Assembly: GCA_032622095.1 (NCBI GenBank)
Contig: CP136065.1
Span: 218,530,151-218,594,150, forward strand
Length of the DNA: 64,000 nucleotides
DNA from: Siphonodentalium dalli
Lineage: Eukaryota > Mollusca > Scaphopoda > Gadilida > Siphonodentaliidae
Reading direction: 5' to 3'
The first letter of the stretch is position 1. Each line of letters starts with the position of its first letter. A program made the position numbers and the translations under genes. The notes below the pieces were generated by a model. That model was not told the origin of the DNA and ran no database searches. It was given only the letters and a program-made list of their open reading frames with translations. This document shows positions 58,004 through 64,000 of this stretch, one piece after another.

Positions 58004-58898
58004 GTTTTGGTTGATTCATTAGTTTGGATCATCTGGAAAAGAGAATGCATGGTTGTTGGTATAGTTGAAATGAGAATGGAAAGGAACGTGGAGGTTCCAC
58101 ACTGTTAACCCTTAAACGGACATGGCTCATTCGAACCTCCAATTGTTTTCTACGTAATTTGGAGCGACGGATACGATAGGTCGATAAATAAACGAACTAT
58201 TGATATACCGGCTAAATATGTTCTAAAAAACACTTTCAAAAGTCACATTCATTTTTCGGCAGTTTTAAATTTTTCACCAGAAGTCAGACAAACGCTCTTT
58301 ATTACTACCATATCAGGAATAGACTACTTTGAAACGCTCTTTTCTGTTCCGTGTCGCGCAAATGGCGGTTTTTTGTTTGGGACCAAAAACACTGTATTCA
58401 CAGTTGTGTTTTGCATTACTTCAATGCGTCTTTTGGGGTTACATAATGCTCGTAGAAAGGTAGTTCCGATATTTATCGACCTATTTCGACACTGAGAAAA
58501 AATCAAAAGCGAATAATATGTGTATTTTGGAGCGCAAACCGCCATGTGGCTTTAATGCATCACTGTATTATAAGGTGGGATTCGATATATTTCATTTACA
58601 ACGATTAGGTGACTTTTTCTAGAAGTTTAGGTTAACAAATCGATGTGTTTATATAGCGCTTTATGTATCAGCATTTCTGAAATTAAATATATATATTTAT
58701 ATTTGGATATCTGTACCAACGAGAATTCATTTAAACATTAAACAAATGAAACATTATAGTGAAACAGGGACGTGGTAGGATGTATCAATCTTTTAACACT
58801 AATGATTTTTGTACATTAATTAACTGAGATCAGATCTACTTTACAGGACTCTCTGTAAACTGTGGACTCGTTTTATATTGTAGTTCGGTCGCTATGTA
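58004..58898 (+). repeat. 895-bp direct repeat, right copy (putative long TSD)
   Basis: Matches 52680-53564. It starts directly at the LINE-3 5' truncation point and ends GTCGCTATGTA, after which the two flanks differ. It is 10 bp longer than the left copy because of the 1-bp and 9-bp indels. Confidence 0.95.
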
Positions 58899-59598
58899 AT
58901 AGTTATATATTTTACCCGCATCTACAGGTATGTATTTATTTCAAATTATTGATTTATTTATTTATTGTTCCACCAATAACACATGGTATATGACATAGTA
59001 CTTAATAATCCCGTCTCATTCAGTGTTCACGATGGACCGAAAATTATTTTGGCAAATTCTGATTTTTTTTGGGCCAAATTAAATCCTCATTTTCTGGGTT
59101 CACAATTCATGAATATTTCGTTTTTATCTAACAGTCTATATAATTAAAACAAATCCACTTAACCAAGTGAAATAAATCTATGCCGATGCCCGCCAAAACA
59201 ACGAATATTCAGAATGTTTGTTTGCAGGGTACTCAGGCATAATTAACACAACTAACGCCATTTTAGCCTTATAACACGGGCTACGTTCCTCTTTTGGTGT
59301 AAACAATATTTATTTCAAAAAATCAAACATATGACATAAACATAATATACATGTAGAAATATATAGATTTATGAAGAGGATTGGACAACAAGCAAAATGC
59401 TTTTTTAAAGTCCTCTCCTCGTGGAATAAATGTTACCTCAAGTGACAAAAATATCACTTGGGGTAAAGCAGACGGGATATATAATTTTGATTGATTGGAA
59501 TATTATTTAGGATAGAGATACGGTATTACATTGTAATACGGAAGTTAAGGGTGAGAAAGGGAATGAAAGAGAATGAGAGAGAGAGAGAGAGGGGGAGA

Positions 59599-59669
<71 letters not shown>

Positions 59670-59713
59670 GTTCATGCAAATGGAATGGAATCTAGCCGCG
59701 TCACCTTAAGTGA
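58899..59713. other. Region with (GA)n and a dispersed repeat, no host gene
   Basis: 59074-59190 is homologous to 61922-62052 (AATATTTCGTTTTTATCTAA, CAAATCCACTTAACC). A (GA)n tract at about 59575-59667 is the other landmark. The R/E-rich ORF reads the GA tract. Confidence 0.65.
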
Positions 59714-60295
59714 TTAAGAGAAACGGCCACTATCTAAAATAAACTTCTGTACCGCCAAGAATATTTCGGAATTTAATTTGTTTGGAAGTTCGAGAGACCC
59801 GTACAATAGAACATCGGTTGTTATCATACTTACTTGTAAGTTACTTAGAAGTTCTGATCTAATTCTGGCGTAAAGGGGGCATTGAAAGAAAATATTGTAA
59901 GCTGATTCAGTTTCAAAACTACCGCATTGACACAGTGGTGATTCTTTCAAGTGATTAATAACAAGGTCACGGTTCAGGTTGCTGCAACCTAATCTGATAC
60001 GAGTATGATATATTTGGGCTTTCCTGGAATAACACTGAAGATAAACATTTGCAATTTTCGCACGGTCAATGTTTAGTTTACGCTTAAATTCTTCGAGTGT
60101 GTTTGACGATTTTATTGAATTCGATAAACTATTCCATGATCGTGCAGCCGAAGGCAGAAAAGTATTCATGTAAATGTCTCTGTTGCTGCCAGGCGGGTGG
60201 ATACTAACATGCCTAAAATTGTAACCAGATGAAGTGGAATCGGGAGGAATCATGTTTGATAGATAAGACGGAGCTTGGTTACTAGTCTCTTTTCA
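59714..60295 (-). pseudogene. LINE-4: C-terminal RT fragment
   Basis: Minus-strand frame open from just after a TGA at 60293-60295 to the stop at 59714. It starts TSNQAPSYLSNMIPP and contains FLPSAARSWNSL, RIRLGCSNLNRDL and PLCQCGSFETESAYN..FFQC, the typical C-terminal region of many invertebrate LINE RTs. It belongs to a different clade from LINE-2 and LINE-3. The usual histidine of the zinc-knuckle-like motif is asparagine here. All RT and EN motifs are missing upstream, where family D sequence begins. Confidence 0.75.
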
Positions 60296-60545
60296 GCACA
60301 TCACACAACTCGCTCAGCAACTACACAAACATCCAACTTAAAGGGACACCTGTGTCACCCCAGACCCCGTATTAAAGCTAGTGGGCTCTTCCCCATACAG
60401 CATCCTTATTCGATTTTTTCCGCGTTCGGACATGACGATTTTCTATGTTCAGATATCCTCAAATCAACAAATCGTGGGGTGAAGGAAAAGATCACTCGAT
60501 CTTTTCGACAATCCCGGGCGCTTCGCCCCGAACCACTCTCCTCTC
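60296..60545 (-). repeat. Family D repeat, second copy (reverse)
   Basis: Homologous to the first 260 bp of the insert at 19121-19563, in reverse (GGGCGAAGCGCCCGGGAT, GTCGAAAAGATCGAGTG in the reverse strand). Its end coincides with the start of the LINE-4 coding fragment. Family D may therefore be part of that LINE (an upstream or rearranged piece) or a separate element. Confidence 0.7.
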
Positions 60546-61220
60546 AATGCAACTTCAAATTTAATCACACACCTCAATGTAAGGCATGTCCATACCTCCA
60601 AATACTGTGTCTAGACTTCTTTATTCCCACCATTATTATTTCACAATATACCACTACGAACCATCTACCATTAGGCCGTATGACAGACAATGGATTCATT
60701 ATTGGTAATCCTTATTACTGTTTTATTGCATTTGATGTCGTAGTGATAGTGAACTGCCCTAAGTGTCTTGAGTTACCCATTAAGCTGTATCCCCTAGCAT
60801 ATTAGTTGTCCAAGTCAATGCTCCCGTTACAAAATCAATTCGGTTTTTGAAATAGATTTCCGATTTTTGGGTAAAACAAAATATTTGGCCATATGAAATT
60901 GTTTTTGGTCATTTTCCAAAACAATTGACCATTGGCAACGTGAACTCGGGTCTCATTTGTTTTAGCGTGATGCAGATGGAACTTTTGTTATTAATTGATC
61001 ACCGAGTTGAGTACAAACTTTATTAATTATAGCGACCAAGCGGTCATAGTGTATGCTGAATATTGATACATGTGGGTAACGTGACGCGGGGAGGGTCGTG
61101 TGGCAGATGGTGTTGACCCCGATGTCTTAACGGGACGGTTTTGTTGAAATAAGTCGATTCATTCAAGATTCTTTGGTTTGAAAATTGATACAAATGACTA
61201 AATTGATCTACGAATTGTCA
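60546..61220 (+). repeat. Divergent direct duplication, copy 1
   Basis: Homologous to 62195-62840 (by eye 80-88%). Landmarks are CAACTTCAAATTTAAT, GTGTCTAGACTTCTTTATTC, AAATTGTTTTTGGTCATTTT and GTCGTGTGGCAGATG. A third partial copy of its right half is at 62848-63030. The frame 60275-60805 runs across two different repeats and is not a gene. Confidence 0.8.
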
Positions 61221-62008
61221 CGGGTTAAGTGCTATAGGCCTGCGATGATTTGGAAGGGTTTTCAAAGGAACTTACACTCAAGTACATTAAATTAGCACCA
61301 ATCAGTTATAGTATTATATAAATTTGGCGCTGCATATTAATATCATACAATATAATAAAGAATAATAGGCATACGCACGATCAATACATCTTGAAACATC
61401 AGAATATTACAATGGATAGAAACAGCAATAAATATACGATTTGTTGTGTAGAAATCTTGATTTGGTCTGATTCGTTCTGCCGGCCGGCTCCGGTTCCTGC
61501 GTGTAGTAACTTTCGGTGTGCAAGTTCCGGTCTTCTGATGTGCCGTATTATTTATCCGATCAACCCCATAATTACAAAACCCTAGTTGAAAATTGAAATA
61601 CAAGCTAATTCAACGCAAGTACGTCATAGAAGAAGGTGTCGTTGACATTACACGAATTAAAGGGACACTAATAATAAATTCAATTAATCGAGCGGTTTCT
61701 CATCCTCTTTACACGAGGAACGTCGGATACGTGAGCTCGTCGATACTATAGTTTACACATTATCTACTTACTTTATCTTCCTTTACTCGGCCTTTTGTTT
61801 TTTGCTGCTGTGTCCGTTCTCATTGTTTTCATTTGGTTCATATCTTCTCTGCAAATAAATCTACATATTAACAATTGTGTTTTGCATGTTACGCATCAAC
61901 CACCGCCAAATGAATTTGCATAGCTGTAAAATTAAATCCACATTTTACGGGTTGACAATTAGTGAATATTTTGTTTTTATTTAACATCTAACATTATATA
62001 TAATTATA
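61221..62008. other. Region with no recognised feature
   Basis: Nothing coding was supported. The end (from 61922) is the second copy of the repeat at 59074. Confidence 0.5.
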
Positions 62009-62255
62009 ATGACATAAATCCACTTAGCCCAATGCAATAAATATATGTCGACACTGTGCCAAAGCAACTTCAAATTTAATGACACGCCTCAATGCAAGGC
62101 ATGTCCATATATCCACAGAGGTCTTCAAAATATATAGGAGATAATGACATAAATCCACTTAGCCCAATGAAATAAATATATGTCGACACCATGCCAAAGC
62201 AACTTCAAATTTAATGACACGCCTCAATGCAAGGCATGTCCATATATCCAAATAC
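62009..62255. repeat. Local tandem duplication, about 135-bp period
   Basis: GACATAAATCCACTTAGCCC at about 62009 and 62144, each followed by CAACTTCAAATTTAATGACA. The first copy ends in CACAGAGGTCTTCAAAATAT, a remnant resembling the terminus of the Helitron-like family. Confidence 0.8.
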
Positions 62256-62840
62256 TGTGTCTAGACTTCTTTATTCCCACCATTAGTATTTCACAATATA
62301 CTGCTACCCACCATGAACCATTCAGCTTTATGGCAGACAATTGATGCATTAGTTGTTATCCTTATTATTGTGTTATTGCATTTGATGGCCCATGATTTGA
62401 TAGTGAACTGTCCTGAGTCTTGTGTTACCAATTAAGCTGCATCCCCTAACCAATTAGTTTTCCCGGTCAATGTTCCCATTGCAAATATATCAATTTGGTT
62501 TTCGAACTAGATTTCCGATTTTCGGGTAAAAAATATTTGTCATATGAAATTGTTTTTGGTCATTTTCCAAAACAATTGGCCATTGGCAACGTGAACTCAT
62601 GTCTCATTTATTTTTAGCGTGGTGCAGATGGAACTTTTGTTAATAATTGATCACCGAGTTGAGTATCAACTTTATTAATTATAGCGGCCAAATGATTGTA
62701 GGCTGAATATTGATACATGGGGGTCGTGTGGCAGATGATGTTGACCCGCGATATATTAAAGGGAAATTCTCTATTGGATATAATCGATTCATTGTAGCGA
62801 GCAAAAATTAAAATGACTGAAAATTGGTACAATTGGATAA
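62195..62840 (+). repeat. Divergent direct duplication, copy 2
   Basis: Homologous to 60546-61220. Same order of landmarks with small indels. Confidence 0.8.
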
Positions 62841-62847
62841 ATTGATT

Positions 62848-63030
62848 AAGATTTCCGATTTTGGGGTAAACATATTTGGCCACATGAAATTGTTTTTGGC
62901 CATTTTCCAAAACAAATTGGCCATTAGCAACGTGAACTCAGGTCTCATTTATTTAGCGTGGTGCAGATGGAACTTTTGTTATTAAATTATCACAAAGTTG
63001 AGTGTCAACTTTATTAATTATAGCACCCCG
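62848..63030 (+). repeat. Partial third copy of the same duplication
   Basis: Starts AGATTTCCGATTTTGGGG and repeats CATGAAATTGTTTTTGG, CAACGTGAACTCAGGTCTC and ATGGAACTTTTGTTATTAA. Confidence 0.8.
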
Positions 63031-63034
63031 TGTT

Positions 63035-63288
63035 GACCCGAGGTAGAATAGGCCTACAGCCCCACTGCGAGGGGTGATAATCCCCCAATGTGGCACCCTA
63101 GAAGTCATGGACGTACTAGGGCGGTCGTGTCACGTGAGGCATCGACCTGCGGATACGACTTAACTCATGGGCCTCTTTGGTCCTACATCTCTTCAAGACG
63201 GGTGTTTGAGTTGACCCGGCTCAACCAATCGGCTAGTCACACCTCCCCAGTGTTTCAGATTATATTTTTGTTATATTGTCTACAAAGC
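63035..63288 (-). repeat. Family C repeat (reverse copy) upstream of ORF1
   Basis: In reverse it reads AATCTGAAACACTGGGGAGG, GATTGGTTGAGCCGGGT, GCAGGTCGATGCCTC and CGCAGTGGGGCTGTAGGCC, matching the 15985-16860 units. Confidence 0.8.
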
Positions 63289-63747
63289 ATTGCTGGACAA
63301 TTGAAATCTGTTCAACCAATAAGGACTGGGCCGATAAGTAGCTCTCTCTTGTCTGAATGACTAAAGAAAGTTCAATCTGATGCTCTGCTGCAGCTAACAA
63401 CTATTGCACAAACACCAGTGTTGGTCACTCCTCACAAGACATTGAATAGTAGTAGAGCTATGTTGCGAACTCGCGATATGGCTGATTCTTCGGAATCAGA
63501 AATATTGGCGGAGTTGGCACCACAGGGAGTTACAGAAAGGGTTTACCAAAACTGCTGATGGACTACGAGTTCCTCTGAATATTATCGTTTGACCTTCAAT
63601 AGGTGCGAACATCCACCGACATTGAAGGTTGGGTACACGAAGGTAGATATAAGTACCTATGTTCCAAATCCATTACGATGTTTTAAATGCTGGGGCTATG
63701 GCCATGAACTTCGTAAAAGTAAAGAAACCATTTGTGCACCTAAATAG
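63289..63747 (+). pseudogene. LINE-5: ORF1 fragment with a zinc knuckle
   Basis: A single frame carries SIAGQLKSVQPIRTG, VQSDALLQLTTI, TPHKTLNSSRAM, SEILAELAPQGVT, YYRLTFNRCEHPPTLKVGY and YVPNPLRCFKCWGYGH, ending at TAG 63747. In-frame TGA codons occur at 63358-63360 and 63556-63558. The pattern (RNA-binding region followed by a CCHC-type knuckle) is typical of ORF1/gag-like proteins of Jockey/CR1-type LINEs. The knuckle looks incomplete after the histidine. ORF2 is not present within the window downstream. Confidence 0.7.
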
Positions 63748-64000
63748 TCAACCACCCGATTTTCAACTTAATGAATTTATTAAGATTCACGCCAGATTCA
63801 ACAGATATTATAAATATCTTATCAATCATTCAGAACGCTTGTTTGACATCAAATATATGCCGGAGCTTTGTTAAATTAAATTATTTATTCTTGCTGATTA
63901 ATTTTATGCAGGTTTTATATCTTGGCTGTTCTCAAAGCAGTATTGCTGTGTGTTTTTGATATTCTGTTTTATATGTGTTTGCACAATGGTCAGTTTCTTA
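63748..64000. other. Window end, no recognised feature
   Basis: AT-rich sequence after the ORF1 fragment. The two overlapping ORFs have no motif. Confidence 0.5.

Noticed and set aside
52680-58898. Reading the 885/895-bp direct repeats as LTRs of a retrovirus-like element
   Set aside because: They lack TG..CA ends, a primer-binding site and a polypurine tract. The interior is a 5'-truncated LINE in the opposite orientation with its own 3' end, and no gag, protease or integrase was seen.
60275-60805. 176-codon plus-strand ORF
   Set aside because: It crosses the boundary between family D and the 60546 duplication, and the other copy of that duplication does not keep the frame.

Overview
This window looks like non-genic DNA from a eukaryote, most likely a marine invertebrate and probably a mollusc or other lophotrochozoan. 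The species guess is inference from repeat style, not from a marker gene. I could support no host protein-coding gene, rRNA, tRNA or CRISPR array. Nearly everything recognisable is transposable element (TE) or tandem repeat. Coding capacity is limited to non-LTR retrotransposon (LINE) ORFs and one broken C2H2 zinc-finger gene inside a DNA transposon. Most other open frames are chance ORFs or simple-repeat translations.

Layout. 1-3.3 kb: three arrays of a 23-bp tandem repeat joined by a repeated spacer. 3.4-10.1 kb: small dispersed elements, a long hairpin at 4848-5012, a foldback element at 6243-7231 and a truncated Transib-like MITE at 8696. 10.2-14.5 kb: a composite inverted-repeat element of about 4.3 kb, invaded by two tandem Helitron-like units rich in TGACCTTGACCTT blocks. 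15.4-16.9 kb: degenerate copies of a repeat of about 290 bp. 18.4-20.6 kb: a second Transib-like MITE and a datable nest of insertions. 21.6-24.8 kb: a macrosatellite with units of about 740 bp, built from hairpin-ended A-rich elements. The same hairpin block sits inside two TTAA-flanked piggyBac-type MITEs at 20.1 and 27.7 kb. 34.16-37.78 kb: a 3.6-kb transposon with perfect 53-bp terminal inverted repeats (TIRs), a 5-bp target-site duplication (TSD) and the broken zinc-finger gene. 38.5-40 kb: a decayed satellite.

42.2-58.9 kb is the most interesting part. A truncated LINE followed head-to-tail by a nearly full-length LINE (ORF1 44028-45992, ORF2 46097-49581) is bounded by 279-bp direct repeats. 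A second LINE of the same clade, 5'-truncated and on the minus strand (53565-58003), is bounded by 885/895-bp direct repeats that are about 99% identical. In both cases the repeats begin and end at the LINE boundaries. The simplest reading is extraordinarily long target-site duplication by this LINE clade. The three LINE 3' ends also share a TGGAGG..AATAAAG signature, and two share a GTGAGGG-rich 3' UTR. The last 5 kb carry other LINE fragments (RT C-terminus at 59.7 kb, zinc-knuckle ORF1 at 63.3 kb) and divergent duplications.

How the parts relate. LINE ORF1 and ORF2 would together supply RNA binding, endonuclease and reverse transcriptase for retrotransposition, but every copy here is damaged as read. 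The DNA elements appear non-autonomous, since no transposase was recognised. All repeat boundaries and similarities were read by eye; identity figures are approximate.
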